From: a virus
Virus record (IMG/VR): IMGVR_UViG_3300031521_000024
Coordinates: 49,176 to 113,175 of that record
DNA: 64,000 nucleotides
Strand: one strand, 5' to 3'
The translations under genes were made by a program, and so were the position numbers. Positions 41,214 to 49,783 of the stretch are shown one piece after another. Each line of letters opens with the position of its first letter. Within the stretch, counting starts at the first letter, position 1. The notes under the pieces were generated by a model. It had not been told where the DNA came from and ran no database searches. It saw only the letters and a program-made list of their open reading frames with translations.

Positions 41214-43205
41214 TTAACAATTTCCAGCTACTAAAATTTTTCCATTAGCATCTAATTGACACCAAACTTTAGAACTATCTTTTGATAACCCTAAAAATTT
41301 ACCTGCATATCCAGAGCATGGCATTGTCAAATTATAATCATTATATACTATGTTATCTTTTATAACTCCACTTGAATTAGTATAATAAGGTCTAATTTTT
41401 GCATCTAATGAACATGAACTTAAACTTGATGTTTGAGTTGGATTTCCAGGACCACTATAAGTAACGTGTTGAATTGGACTAGTTGTAGTTGTAGTAGTTG
41501 TAGTAGCAGGTGCAGAATTATCATATTCATAAATATTTGAATAAACGAATGTTCCTGGAATATCAGCTTCTAATTTAAATTTCAATATACCTTTTGGTTG
41601 TGTTGAAATATAAAATTGTATAGGTGAAGAATTATATGCCATTTCAGGTGTTGAAAATATAACTGGTAGTCCAGAGTTATATATAAATACATCACCTGAA
41701 GAACACCAAATTATTATTTGGTTTGTTCCTATTGGAACTCCACTGAATGATACATCAACATATCCAGGTTCTGTTATTCTATTAACAACACTATTAATTG
41801 TGAATGGAGCGATTGTAGTTGTAGTTGTAGTACTAGATGATGTTGTTGTAGTACTAGATGAAGTTGTTGTAGTAGTAATAGATGATGCTGTTGTAGTAGT
41901 TGTAGTAGTAGGAATTAATGCTGAATTTACAATTATTGATAATGAATTAGATACACCAGAATTTACTACAGTAGTAATAAATGAGCCATCATTCCAATAT
42001 CCATCATTCCAACCGCAATCAAGCATATTTCCATCTGTATACACTCCATATTCAAAAAGACTATCTTTTGAATCACAATTAGTAAAATTACCATTTTTAA
42101 TATTTGTATCTTTAAAAAAACTATTTCTAAATGTACCATTATGAATAGTTAATCCAAAAGATAAATGATTTGAATTTTTTTCAAATAATGCAGTACTACC
42201 ATTTTCCATTATTAACATGTTATAATTTTCACTCAACATACCAAATATTGATGATGTTATATTAGAATAAAAACCATTGTATATATCACCACCATAAAAA
42301 TTTATATTTTTATATTTACCATTATAGAAATTACCTCCTACAACATTCAAATTTGAAAAATTACCATTATATACATTTGCATTATTAATTGAATATATAA
42401 TCGAATCATTTTCAATATGTCCCCCATTAATATCAACATCTCCGTCAATATTACAATCAAAAATTATTCCACCATTTATAACAGATTTTACTGATGTACC
42501 AGAAATATTTGAATTTTTCATTGTTCCTCCATTAAAATATCCTCCATTAAATGAACTATCTGTAAATGTACCATTATTAAAAACACCATCTTCAAACACG
42601 CAACCATCAATAAAATCAGCAGAACGAACTAATCCATCAGAAAATATTATACCTATAAAAGTACCACCATTTACTGTACCGCCTGACCAAAAACTATTTT
42701 CAAATGTTCCTCCATTAAATGTTCCGCCATACCATCCATACGGATTATTAAATGTTCCACTATTCCATACTCCACTTGTCCATGGCTTTGTCCATTCAAA
42801 ATCAGAATTCTCATTATCCCAAAATCCATTATTAAAAACATTTGTATTATCTATAGAACAGTCAATAAATTTTCCGTCATCAATAATATAATTATAAAAT
42901 GTACAACCACTAAAATATCCATTTTTAATATAATTTGAGCCATCTACATTTCCAGTTATAAAGCAATTAATAAATCTACCAGTTTCAATATTACAATTAT
43001 TTAAAGAGCAATCTTCAACAATATTATAATATGTATTATCATCTGATAGAACAGTAGAGGTTTGAGATGTATTAGTGTTGGCTTTATCTAAAAATTTAGA
43101 AGTATATCCTTCACTAGTGATAATAGATTTTATTCCTGAATATTTATCTATAAATGTCATTCCATAGATACTAGTATTTTTAAAAACTCCTTGAGTTACG
43201 TTCAT
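41214..43205 (-). CDS. beta-solenoid fibre protein with Thr-rich linkers (663 aa)
   Basis: Residues about 60-400 are imperfect short repeats with N-G-x-F, G-G-[TY]-F or C-x-F every 5-6 residues (GGTFNGGTFENSFWSGGTVN; DGVFNNGTFTDSSFNGGYFN), as expected for a beta-helix. A threonine/serine linker near 430-465, an Ig-like module, a second Thr run, and a C-terminal domain with four Cys (SSCSLDAKIRPYY ... GQ-like WCQLDANGKIL) follow. The domain order suits a tail or head fibre; the C-terminal domain may be the receptor tip. Confidence 0.86.
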   Translation of the reverse strand: MNVTQGVFKNTSIYGMTFIDKYSGIKSIITSEGYTSKFLDKANTNTSQTSTVLSDDNTYYNIVEDCSLNNCNIETGRFINCFITGNVDGSNYIKNGYFSGCTFYNYIIDDGKFIDCSIDNTNVFNNGFWDNENSDFEWTKPWTSGVWNSGTFNNPYGWYGGTFNGGTFENSFWSGGTVNGGTFIGIIFSDGLVRSADFIDGCVFEDGVFNNGTFTDSSFNGGYFNGGTMKNSNISGTSVKSVINGGIIFDCNIDGDVDINGGHIENDSIIYSINNANVYNGNFSNLNVVGGNFYNGKYKNINFYGGDIYNGFYSNITSSIFGMLSENYNMLIMENGSTALFEKNSNHLSFGLTIHNGTFRNSFFKDTNIKNGNFTNCDSKDSLFEYGVYTDGNMLDCGWNDGYWNDGSFITTVVNSGVSNSLSIIVNSALIPTTTTTTTASSITTTTTSSSTTTTSSSTTTTTTIAPFTINSVVNRITEPGYVDVSFSGVPIGTNQIIIWCSSGDVFIYNSGLPVIFSTPEMAYNSSPIQFYISTQPKGILKFKLEADIPGTFVYSNIYEYDNSAPATTTTTTTTSPIQHVTYSGPGNPTQTSSLSSCSLDAKIRPYYTNSSGVIKDNIVYNDYNLTMPCSGYAGKFLGLSKDSSKVWCQLDANGKILVAGNC
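41815..41915. repeat. trinucleotide-type microsatellite encoding a Thr/Ser linker
   Basis: Runs of GTTGTAGTA-type trinucleotides on the plus strand encode long Thr/Ser stretches on the minus strand. Similar shorter tracts occur at about 41480-41510 and 45240-45320 in the neighbouring genes. Length changes in steps of three would alter the linker without breaking the frame. Confidence 0.8.
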
Positions 43206-43280
43206 TTATTTATGTTACTTTTTTCATTATTATATATAAAAATTAATAACTTACAAAAAAAAATAATTATATATAAAAGT

Positions 43281-43637
43281 ATGAGAATATATGAAAGAAA
43301 AAAGGTAATAAAAGAAGCTTTAGTTAATTCTTTTGTTGAAGAACATGATGCATATAAAAACACTATAAGTTTTATCAATAAGGAATTATGTGATAATGAA
43401 ATAATATATCAATACACTTATGATGAGTTTTGCGTTGATTTCTTAGATCAAACACTAAAAGAAATTGAAAATGTTGATATCTTTGATTTTGATGAATCTG
43501 AATCATTTTATTCAAACTTTTGGGTATTTAATCTATACAATCTAAAAAATATGTTATCAATTAAACTTGATACTCTTGGTTATAAATATGATGATGTTTA
43601 TAATAACGATGTTAATAGGGACATTTTTTTAATTTAA
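43281..43637 (+). CDS. hypothetical acidic protein (118 aa)
   Basis: Start at 43281 (MRIYERKKVIKEALVNSFVE); the open frame extends upstream through the divergent promoter region but has no support there. Acidic C-terminal half with FDFDESESFYSNFWVFNLYN. TTATATATAAAAGT lies directly before the start. Unknown. Confidence 0.7.
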   Translation: MRIYERKKVIKEALVNSFVEEHDAYKNTISFINKELCDNEIIYQYTYDEFCVDFLDQTLKEIENVDIFDFDESESFYSNFWVFNLYNLKNMLSIKLDTLGYKYDDVYNNDVNRDIFLI

Positions 43638-43646
43638 TAAAAAATT

Positions 43647-43991
43647 ATGAATTTTGATCCAAAAATCAAACTATTTACAAAATTTCTAATACATATAATA
43701 GGAAACAATGTTATTGGAATTACACTTTGTCCATTTGGTATTTATGTTAAAAACATTAAAGATGAAAATACAATTTATCATGAAAAAATTCATTGGAAGC
43801 AACAATTAGAAATGTTAATTATTATATTCTATTTGTTATATTTAATTGAATGGTTCATAAAAATATTTTTTTATAAAGATGCATACAGAAATATATCATT
43901 TGAAAGAGAAGCTTATTCAAATAGTAAAAATTCAAATTATTTAATAAATAGAAAACATTTTTCTTGGATTAAATATATTTTTAAAAATTAA
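43647..43991 (+). CDS. membrane protein with HExxH motif (114 aa)
   Basis: YHEKIHWKQQLEML at about residues 44-57 contains HExxH, followed by a hydrophobic segment (IIIFYLLYLIEWFIKIFFY) and ISFEREAYSNSKN, whose second Glu could be a further zinc ligand. This matches a small family of putative membrane metallopeptidases common in Bacteroidetes (from memory). Enzyme activity untested. Confidence 0.78.
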   Translation: MNFDPKIKLFTKFLIHIIGNNVIGITLCPFGIYVKNIKDENTIYHEKIHWKQQLEMLIIIFYLLYLIEWFIKIFFYKDAYRNISFEREAYSNSKNSNYLINRKHFSWIKYIFKN

Positions 43992-44028
43992 ATCAAACTT
44001 TTTATATATTATCATATATAAATTATAA

Positions 44029-44097
44029 ATGTTTCAAACTTTAATAGGTTTGGAATATTTAAAGCTAAAAGGCTATAAAAAAAAATTAAAGGCATGA
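44029..44097 (+). CDS. short reading frame overlapping the gp32 start (22 aa)
   Basis: ATG at 44029 opens MFQTLIGLEYLKLKGYKKKL plus KA, ending with TGA at 44095-44097, which overlaps the gp32 ATG at 44094 (ATGA). This is the same overlap used for coupled translation elsewhere in the window. It may be a leader peptide controlling gp32 synthesis. No protein family; could be chance. Confidence 0.4.
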   Translation: MFQTLIGLEYLKLKGYKKKLKA

Positions 44098-45065
44098 AAG
44101 AATTTGAAAATGTCGATTTATTCGACGCAATTGACGCACAAAGCGAAACTCTAGATTTTCTAGAAAAAAAAGGCGGTAGTTTAGATGGTATTTATCGTCC
44201 AAAAATTACTGACAAAAAGAAAGGTTATGTTGCTACTATTAGGTTTTTACCTAATTTAACAAAAGATGGTAAAGTATCTTTATCTGCAATTGAAAAACAT
44301 CAGCATTATGTTGATTTTAAAAATCATCCAGAACTTCAAGGTTACTATGATTGTATGAAAAATTTCACAGATAAATGTGATATTTGTACTATGTATTGGA
44401 AGTTGAAAAACTCAAAAAACGCATCTGAAGTTGAAAAAGCTGAATTGATTAGTAGAAGTACTAAGTATTATTCATATATTTTAGTAATTGAAGATGAACA
44501 AAATCGTGATTCAGAAGGTAAGATTTTAATCTATCCTTATGGTTACAAAATCAAAGAAAAAATCAAAGATCAAAAAGATGGTATCTCAGGTGATCCTTGC
44601 AATGTATTTGATTTGGCGAATGGTAAAGACTTCAAATTAGTTATGAAACAACTTGGTGAATATCCTAATTATGATTCTAGTACTTTCTTGGAAGTATCTC
44701 CTATCAAAATTATGACTCCAAAAGGATTAGCTAAGGTTCCAGTTGAAGTTGATGAAAAAACAGGAAAAAATAGAATTACTAATCCTAAAGTTAAAGAAAA
44801 AGTAATGTCATTTTTGAAAGAACGTACTGTTGATCTTGAAGATCATCAACCAAAAGAATGGCAAGCTGAAGATAAATATAAAGTATCTCAAATACTTGAT
44901 ATAATTTCTGGCAATGAAACATCATTTGCAAAGAAAGAAGCTGAAAACTCATCACATGATAATGTTTCTACAAAAGAATCAAAAAATGTTAAAAGCAATG
45001 AAGATACTTTTGGTGGAGATGATGATGATGCAAATAATTTCTTTGACATTGACAGTGAAGAATAA
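44094..45065 (+). CDS. 32: single-stranded DNA-binding protein, T4 gp32-like (323 aa)
   Basis: Core replication/recombination protein. A zinc subdomain inside the OB-fold is visible: His71, then Cys87, Cys95 and Cys98 (CMKN..DKCDIC), the H-C-C-C order of T4 gp32. The C-terminus is strongly acidic (EDTFGGDDDDANNFFDID), as in gp32, where it recruits partner proteins. T4 gp32 represses its own translation by binding its leader; here a 22-codon frame overlaps the start. Length is close to T4 gp32 (301 aa). The best evidence that this is a T4-like phage. Confidence 0.93.
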   Translation: MKEFENVDLFDAIDAQSETLDFLEKKGGSLDGIYRPKITDKKKGYVATIRFLPNLTKDGKVSLSAIEKHQHYVDFKNHPELQGYYDCMKNFTDKCDICTMYWKLKNSKNASEVEKAELISRSTKYYSYILVIEDEQNRDSEGKILIYPYGYKIKEKIKDQKDGISGDPCNVFDLANGKDFKLVMKQLGEYPNYDSSTFLEVSPIKIMTPKGLAKVPVEVDEKTGKNRITNPKVKEKVMSFLKERTVDLEDHQPKEWQAEDKYKVSQILDIISGNETSFAKKEAENSSHDNVSTKESKNVKSNEDTFGGDDDDANNFFDIDSEE

Positions 45066-45083
45066 AATGTATAACATATAAAT

Positions 45084-45117
45084 AAAAAAAGTCACTATTA
45101 ATAGTGACTTTTTTTTA
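45084..45117 (+). terminator. intrinsic terminator after gp32
   Basis: AAAAAAAGTCACTATT pairs with AATAGTGACTTTTTTT, directly after the gp32 stop. Confidence 0.88.
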
Positions 45118-45160
45118 TTAAAAATATTAAATTTATAATAAATAATGTTAAATTTATAAT

Positions 45161-45224
45161 AAACAAAAAAAGACAATATAATCCAATGTTAATTTAACAT
45201 TAGAATATATTGTCTTTTTTGTTT
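45161..45224. terminator. long bidirectional hairpin terminator
   Basis: AAACAAAAAAAGACAATATA pairs with TATATTGTCTTTTTTGTTT around an inner stem AATGTTAA / TTAACATT. It ends the leftward gene at 45232. Just before it (about 45128-45160) a 16-base AT-rich sequence (TTAAATTTATAATAAA) is repeated directly; no function is assigned. Confidence 0.75.
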
Positions 45225-45231
45225 ATATCAA

Positions 45232-45588
45232 TTATGCAACTGCAGTTGTTGTAGTAGTTGTAATTGGCGCTAAAGTTGTTGTAGTTGTAGCTGGTGCTAA
45301 AGTTGTTGTATTAGTAGTAGTTGGATATGCATAAATACTAACTGTTCCTGTTACTACTGTATTACCAGATAAATAACTATAATCAACATAAACATCATTA
45401 TCAACTGGTAATGTAGTTCCTGTAATCATTTGATCATCTATAGTTCTCATTCCAGTAATTTGAAATCCTGGATAATTTAAAATTTCTGATTGGTTTTCAT
45501 GAAATTTATATCCTTCACCCCAAGGTGTGGTACTTCCAGTTGGTTGATAGCTAAAAAATGCTCCATCTATAATTTTAGTTCTTTTCAT
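45232..45588 (-). CDS. small virion-like protein with Thr-rich C-terminus (118 aa)
   Basis: Beta-rich body (DGAFFSYQPTGSTTPWGEGY; DNDVYVDYSYLSGNTVVTG) followed by a low-complexity tail of Thr runs broken by LAP (TTTLAPATTTTTLAPITTTT). The same linker style occurs in the fibre protein at 41214, so it probably belongs to the same structural group; the end may be truncated in its linker. Confidence 0.76.
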   Translation of the reverse strand: MKRTKIIDGAFFSYQPTGSTTPWGEGYKFHENQSEILNYPGFQITGMRTIDDQMITGTTLPVDNDVYVDYSYLSGNTVVTGTVSIYAYPTTTNTTTLAPATTTTTLAPITTTTTTAVA

Positions 45589-45711
45589 ATTTTTAATTTA
45601 TTTTTTTAATTCTATTTCTCTTATATATTAAATTAAAAAACTCATTTTTAATTTAATTTTAAATTTCACTTTAAAAATTAATATATATATTAAATTAAAA
45701 ACAATAATTTT

Positions 45712-46566
45712 ATGATAACCATTTTTAAAATATTTGAAAAAACATCTCTTATTAATATAGGAGTACCAAATTCTGTAATGAAAAGTATGCAAAAAAACTA
45801 TGAGATTTCAAGTGATGCAGAATGGAAATTATTAAAAGCAAAAAGAGATATTATAAAATATTTAACAGAGCCAACTAACAATTTAATAATATCTATTTGT
45901 AAAGATAGTATATTTGTATCATTCTCTTATGAATCAGAGTATTATATAGAAACATTTGAATTAATTGAAAAAGATGATTTTGGAAACGAAGATTGGAAAA
46001 AATTAGACAGAGTAAAAACAACAATAACTGATATTTTAAGTAAAATTAAAAGAGGATGCAAATCTTATGTTATCATATCAGGAGGTTGGTTACCTGAATA
46101 TTCATCAGAAAGAAAAATAAAAAAATCTGAAATAGAATTTGACTCATTAACAAATCAATTCAAAATAGATTTTGCTGAGAACTTCACAAGAATTGTTAAA
46201 AATATGTATGGAAAAAAAGCAGATATTGTTTCAGACATTATTGTTAATCATTTAAAAAATGTACAATCTAATATAAGTGATGAAGAAATTCGTGAAATTT
46301 TATTTATAAATGTAGAACGAGCAAAAAATGTAGATGAATTTAAGAAAAAATCAAAAGATAAAGATCCATATAAAATTTATTCTAAGATTATAATGGACAA
46401 TTCACTCACCATATTTGATGAGTATTTAATAAATTTTGAAGACGAAATGTCAGATAAGTACAAAGAATATCTAAATATACCTATTATGATAGAAAATTAT
46501 AGCAGAGATAAGATATTTACCGCTTTTATGTATTATCTTTACACCAAAAAATTGATGAATCTATAA
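45712..46566 (+). CDS. A-tag-like protein, C-tag degenerate (284 aa)
   Basis: N-terminus MITIFKIFEK (tag variant), end KKLMNL instead of KKFNL. The middle has GVPNSVMKSMQKNYEISSDA and a long helical C-terminal half. It heads the rightward tagged array at 45.7-50.4 kb. TATATATATTAAATT lies upstream. Confidence 0.75.
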   Translation: MITIFKIFEKTSLINIGVPNSVMKSMQKNYEISSDAEWKLLKAKRDIIKYLTEPTNNLIISICKDSIFVSFSYESEYYIETFELIEKDDFGNEDWKKLDRVKTTITDILSKIKRGCKSYVIISGGWLPEYSSERKIKKSEIEFDSLTNQFKIDFAENFTRIVKNMYGKKADIVSDIIVNHLKNVQSNISDEEIREILFINVERAKNVDEFKKKSKDKDPYKIYSKIIMDNSLTIFDEYLINFEDEMSDKYKEYLNIPIMIENYSRDKIFTAFMYYLYTKKLMNL

Positions 46567-46887
46567 ATGAAATATATTAAATCATTTGAAAAAAAATTAA
46601 CTTTAGAAGAAAAAGACAGAATAGGACATTATGTTATAATAAATCCTATACATGCTACTCCTAATGAAAGAAAATTTTTTAATAATAATATTGGTAAAAT
46701 AGTAGGAATAAATATAAATCCAATTGGAAAAGAGAACTTAATAAAAGTAGAATACGATAAAGATATAATTCCTTTTAATGTAATATTAGGTAAAGATAAT
46801 ACATATTTAGTTAAAAATTACGAAATAACAAATGAAAATCAAGATGAATTGAAATCTATATTATCATCAAAAAAATTCAATTTATAA
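46567..46887 (+). CDS. A-tag family protein, SH3-like subfamily (106 aa)
   Basis: N-tag MKYIKSFE, C-tag SKKFNL. Landmarks: RIGHYVIINPIHATP, NNNIGKIVGININ, VEYDKDIIPFN. Follows the preceding stop with no gap. Confidence 0.82.
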   Translation: MKYIKSFEKKLTLEEKDRIGHYVIINPIHATPNERKFFNNNIGKIVGININPIGKENLIKVEYDKDIIPFNVILGKDNTYLVKNYEITNENQDELKSILSSKKFNL

Positions 46888-47169
46888 ATGAAACACCTTA
46901 AAACATATGAAATGGTTCATACATATCCAAAAGAAGGAGATTATGTAATAATTAAATCTGAACAATATATAACCAAAAACCCAGAATTTTACGAAGAATC
47001 AAAGAATAAAATTTTTAAAATTGATTCTATCGAAGATGATTATCATTTTTTTATATATTGTAAGTCAATAGGATATACTGCAGAATTTCCAATGTCAGAA
47101 TTGAAATATTGGTCTGATAACGAAGATGAATTAAAAGTTTATCTTGATACAAATAAATTCAATCTATAA
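46888..47169 (+). CDS. A-tag family protein, SH3-like (93 aa)
   Basis: N-tag MKHLKTYE, C-tag TNKFNL. Contains KEGDYVIIKSEQY and MSELKYWSDNEDELKVYLD. The last part parallels the WSK-x-KEEL segment of the paralogues at 28.6-29.3 kb. Confidence 0.82.
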   Translation: MKHLKTYEMVHTYPKEGDYVIIKSEQYITKNPEFYEESKNKIFKIDSIEDDYHFFIYCKSIGYTAEFPMSELKYWSDNEDELKVYLDTNKFNL

Positions 47170-47170
47170 T

Positions 47171-47632
47171 ATGAAATATATTAAAACATATGAAAAAAAG
47201 ACAATGAAGATTAGTGATTTAAAAAAATCTAATAACACATTATATACCATAGCTAATAGATTTAAAAACCTTTTATCAGAAATTAAAAAATTAGAAATAA
47301 CAGAGGAAAATAAAACTACTCTTAATATGAGAATTGATTCATATGAAAAGATTATTATAGATTATAATTATTACTCAGATTGCTTATTTGAAATTGTATT
47401 ATATTTAGATTTTGATTATAACTATAGATTAGATACTGTTATTCAAGTAAAATCGGTATATAATCAAATTCTATATGATTTAATAAATTCAATTTTTAAT
47501 ATTTATATGATATACAATAGTAATAATAATTTTGGTACTTATATAATACCGTCAGATAAAATTATTGACGGATTGACTAATTTAGAAAAAAGTTTTTATG
47601 CAACAATAAATTCTGAAAAATTCAATTTATAA
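47171..47632 (+). CDS. A-tag family protein, unknown middle (153 aa)
   Basis: Start at 47171 (MKYIKTYE) restores the N-tag; a longer in-frame start would overlap the previous gene. C-tag SEKFNL. Helical, with ANRFKNLLSEIKKLEITEEN. Unknown fold. Confidence 0.8.
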   Translation: MKYIKTYEKKTMKISDLKKSNNTLYTIANRFKNLLSEIKKLEITEENKTTLNMRIDSYEKIIIDYNYYSDCLFEIVLYLDFDYNYRLDTVIQVKSVYNQILYDLINSIFNIYMIYNSNNNFGTYIIPSDKIIDGLTNLEKSFYATINSEKFNL

Positions 47633-47633
47633 A

Positions 47634-47981
47634 ATGAAACATATCAAAACATATGAAAATATTAGTAATTATGAAATAAAAATAGGAGATTATGTATTAG
47701 CATATATTCAAGGATATAGTGGGATGGATGCTAAAGAATTTATGCATTTTATAAATAATAATATTGGAATAATTATAGAAATAGAAAATCCTGATAAAAA
47801 GTTTGATAATGTATCAATAGAATATAAAAATGTACCTGAAGATATACGTCATCCATGGTTTAGATATGATGAAATAAATGATAAAATATTCAAAAAAGTT
47901 AGATATGGAAGAATAGTAGCAAACTCTATAAATAAAGAAGATGTCGAAGGAATATTAATGACAAAAAAATTCAATATATGA
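47634..47981 (+). CDS. A-tag family protein, SH3-like subfamily (115 aa)
   Basis: N-tag MKHIKTYE, C-tag TKKFNI. Landmarks: KIGDYVLAYIQGYSG, NNNIGIIIEIENP, IEYKNVPEDIRHPWF. Four-base overlap with the next gene. Confidence 0.83.
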   Translation: MKHIKTYENISNYEIKIGDYVLAYIQGYSGMDAKEFMHFINNNIGIIIEIENPDKKFDNVSIEYKNVPEDIRHPWFRYDEINDKIFKKVRYGRIVANSINKEDVEGILMTKKFNI

Positions 47982-48388
47982 TATATATTAAAGAGGATGA
48001 AAATACTGATGATAATATGGTTGGATATCCAAATTTGATACCAGGACAAATGTATATGGAAGATGGTACAATTTGCTGTTACATAGGTAACAATAATATG
48101 TCAAAATATAATTTGGTATTTTTATTATTTCATTATGACAAAACAATAGATAATTATTTTTTCATTGAATGGGTAAATTGGTTAAAATTTACTCCTCTTA
48201 ATATTGATATTAAAGACTATATTATTAAAAATAACGTAGTACTTAAAACAATTGAATCTATAAAAAAGCATGAATTTTCTGGTAAAGAAAATGGAAATAG
48301 TTTAAATTTGATAAAAAATATTTATAATTCATTATTAGATGATATAGACATATCTATGTTTATAAATATAAATAAATTTAATATATAA
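47978..48388 (+). CDS. A-tag family protein, diverged N-tag (136 aa)
   Basis: N-terminus MIYIKEDE, C-tag INKFNI. Contains GYPNLIPGQMYMEDGTICCY, a barrel-like strand pair. The C-tag is followed by 20 bases before the next start, so it does not overlap a start codon. Confidence 0.8.
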   Translation: MIYIKEDENTDDNMVGYPNLIPGQMYMEDGTICCYIGNNNMSKYNLVFLLFHYDKTIDNYFFIEWVNWLKFTPLNIDIKDYIIKNNVVLKTIESIKKHEFSGKENGNSLNLIKNIYNSLLDDIDISMFININKFNI

Positions 48389-48408
48389 AATAAATAAATA
48401 AATATAAA

Positions 48409-48669
48409 ATGTTAAAAAAATTCGAAAATTTCAATAAAATAACAGAAGATTTCAGACCTGGCATATCAGCACAAGCATTTTGGGAAAGCAAAGATGAATT
48501 GAGAAAAATAATAATTAACAATTTACTGCAAGACAAAACATTAACATTAGATAATTATATAAAATCAAATCAATCATATATCAACAGACTTAGTATAGAT
48601 GATAGAAAAGAGTTTGATGAAGTAATTGACAACTTAAATTTACCAGTTTGGCAAAAACAAAGAAGATAA
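48409..48669 (+). CDS. small protein with N-tag variant only (86 aa)
   Basis: Starts MLKKFENFNK (N-tag-like) but ends VWQKQRR, with no C-tag. Helical. It shows that the two tags can occur separately. Confidence 0.72.
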   Translation: MLKKFENFNKITEDFRPGISAQAFWESKDELRKIIINNLLQDKTLTLDNYIKSNQSYINRLSIDDRKEFDEVIDNLNLPVWQKQRR

Positions 48670-48674
48670 AAAAT

Positions 48675-49139
48675 ATGAAACACGTTAAAGTATATGAGTC
48701 TAAAGATGAAGAACAAATGAAAAAAGATCAAGAAAAAGTTGATTTACTAGGAGATTTGTTGAATGAAAATCCAAATAATGAAACACATGATTTTTATGTA
48801 TTTCTTGCATCAGATGTTTTCAAAGAAACAAAAAGTGGGTTATTTAAAAAGGAGTTAAACATTGAAAATATGGTTAGAATAACACCTGACTATAACAGCG
48901 TAATGTCAATGGCTGGAATAGAAATGAGAGAAAGATTTCAACCAGACACAAAAATGTATCATATATGGTTACCAAAAGAAGAAAGAGAAGATATTGAAGG
49001 CAAAAGTTCAAGTACAATGGAACCTTGGTTAATCAAAATGATAGATAAGAATAAAAAAAGAGGAGGAGATGAGCATGGTAAAAAAGTTTATAATGATGCA
49101 ATTCAAAGAAGAAAAGATTTATCAAAATTTAATATATGA
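48675..49139 (+). CDS. A-tag family protein, acidic/helical (154 aa)
   Basis: Start at 48675 (MKHVKVYE), five bases after the preceding stop; a longer frame starts inside the preceding gene. C-tag LSKFNI. Contains MAGIEMRERFQPDTKMYHIW and GGDEHGKKVYNDAIQRRKD. No known domain. Confidence 0.8.
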   Translation: MKHVKVYESKDEEQMKKDQEKVDLLGDLLNENPNNETHDFYVFLASDVFKETKSGLFKKELNIENMVRITPDYNSVMSMAGIEMRERFQPDTKMYHIWLPKEEREDIEGKSSSTMEPWLIKMIDKNKKRGGDEHGKKVYNDAIQRRKDLSKFNI

Positions 49140-49399
49140 AAATTAAAAAATTTAATGGGGTAAAAGATAAATATTTATATGTATCTCCATTTACTGAAGA
49201 AGGTATTTATTATATTTGTAATGAATGCTATAGTAATAAATTAAGAATGATAAAAAAAGGAGGATTTCAAACTCCAAGTTACGAGTGTGATAATTGTGGT
49301 TCGACTGTTTATGCCCCAATGAATCTAACTCCTAATAGATACAAAGAATATCTAATAGATAAAATAATTAGGAATAAAACAAAAAAATTCAACATATAA
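49136..49399 (+). CDS. A-tag family protein with zinc ribbon (87 aa)
   Basis: N-terminus MKIKKFNGV, C-tag TKKFNI. C-N-E-C near residue 28 and C-D-N-C near residue 52 form a zinc ribbon. Shows the same tags on a metal-binding cargo domain. Confidence 0.84.
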   Translation: MKIKKFNGVKDKYLYVSPFTEEGIYYICNECYSNKLRMIKKGGFQTPSYECDNCGSTVYAPMNLTPNRYKEYLIDKIIRNKTKKFNI

Positions 49400-49401
49400 T
49401 A

Positions 49402-49782
49402 ATGGAAAAATACACTAAAATATATGAAGATATTAAAAAGGAAAAATGGGATAATTATTGTATAATTATAAGTTATTCTAATGTAGATGATGGTGAAGAT
49501 CCAGATGTTTATCTTTGTGATAATGAAAATCAAGGATTTATATATCTTAAAAATTTAATTTATAATTCATATCATAATCAAATTGATATAGATTTTTACA
49601 AATCAATGCTAATTGAATATAGTAGTGCAGAAAATCTTAATGACTTATATGAAATTTATATGTCTAGAAATAGAGATATAAAAGTTATGCTAATTTATTG
49701 TGAATTAAATGAAAACATTGAACTTGAAAAATGGATAATAGATTTTGAAATAGTAAACACATCTAGTAAATTTAATTTATAA
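49402..49782 (+). CDS. A-tag family protein, unknown middle (126 aa)
   Basis: N-terminus MEKYTKIYED, C-tag SSKFNL. Alpha/beta with NYCIIISYSNVDDGEDPDVY near the start; overall acidic. Function unknown. Confidence 0.8.
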   Translation: MEKYTKIYEDIKKEKWDNYCIIISYSNVDDGEDPDVYLCDNENQGFIYLKNLIYNSYHNQIDIDFYKSMLIEYSSAENLNDLYEIYMSRNRDIKVMLIYCELNENIELEKWIIDFEIVNTSSKFNL

Positions 49783-49783
49783 T

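Noticed and set aside
41800-42144. Plus-strand open frame rich in Val/Asp opposite the fibre gene.
   Set aside because: It is the complement of the Thr-encoding repeats; low complexity and no start context support it as a shadow.
45119-45160. Direct repeat TTAAATTTATAATAAA whose minus strand reads YYKFNI twice, like two C-tags.
   Set aside because: The frame has no start and lies between two terminators; in such AT-rich DNA K, F, N and I codons arise easily. Treated as a simple repeat.
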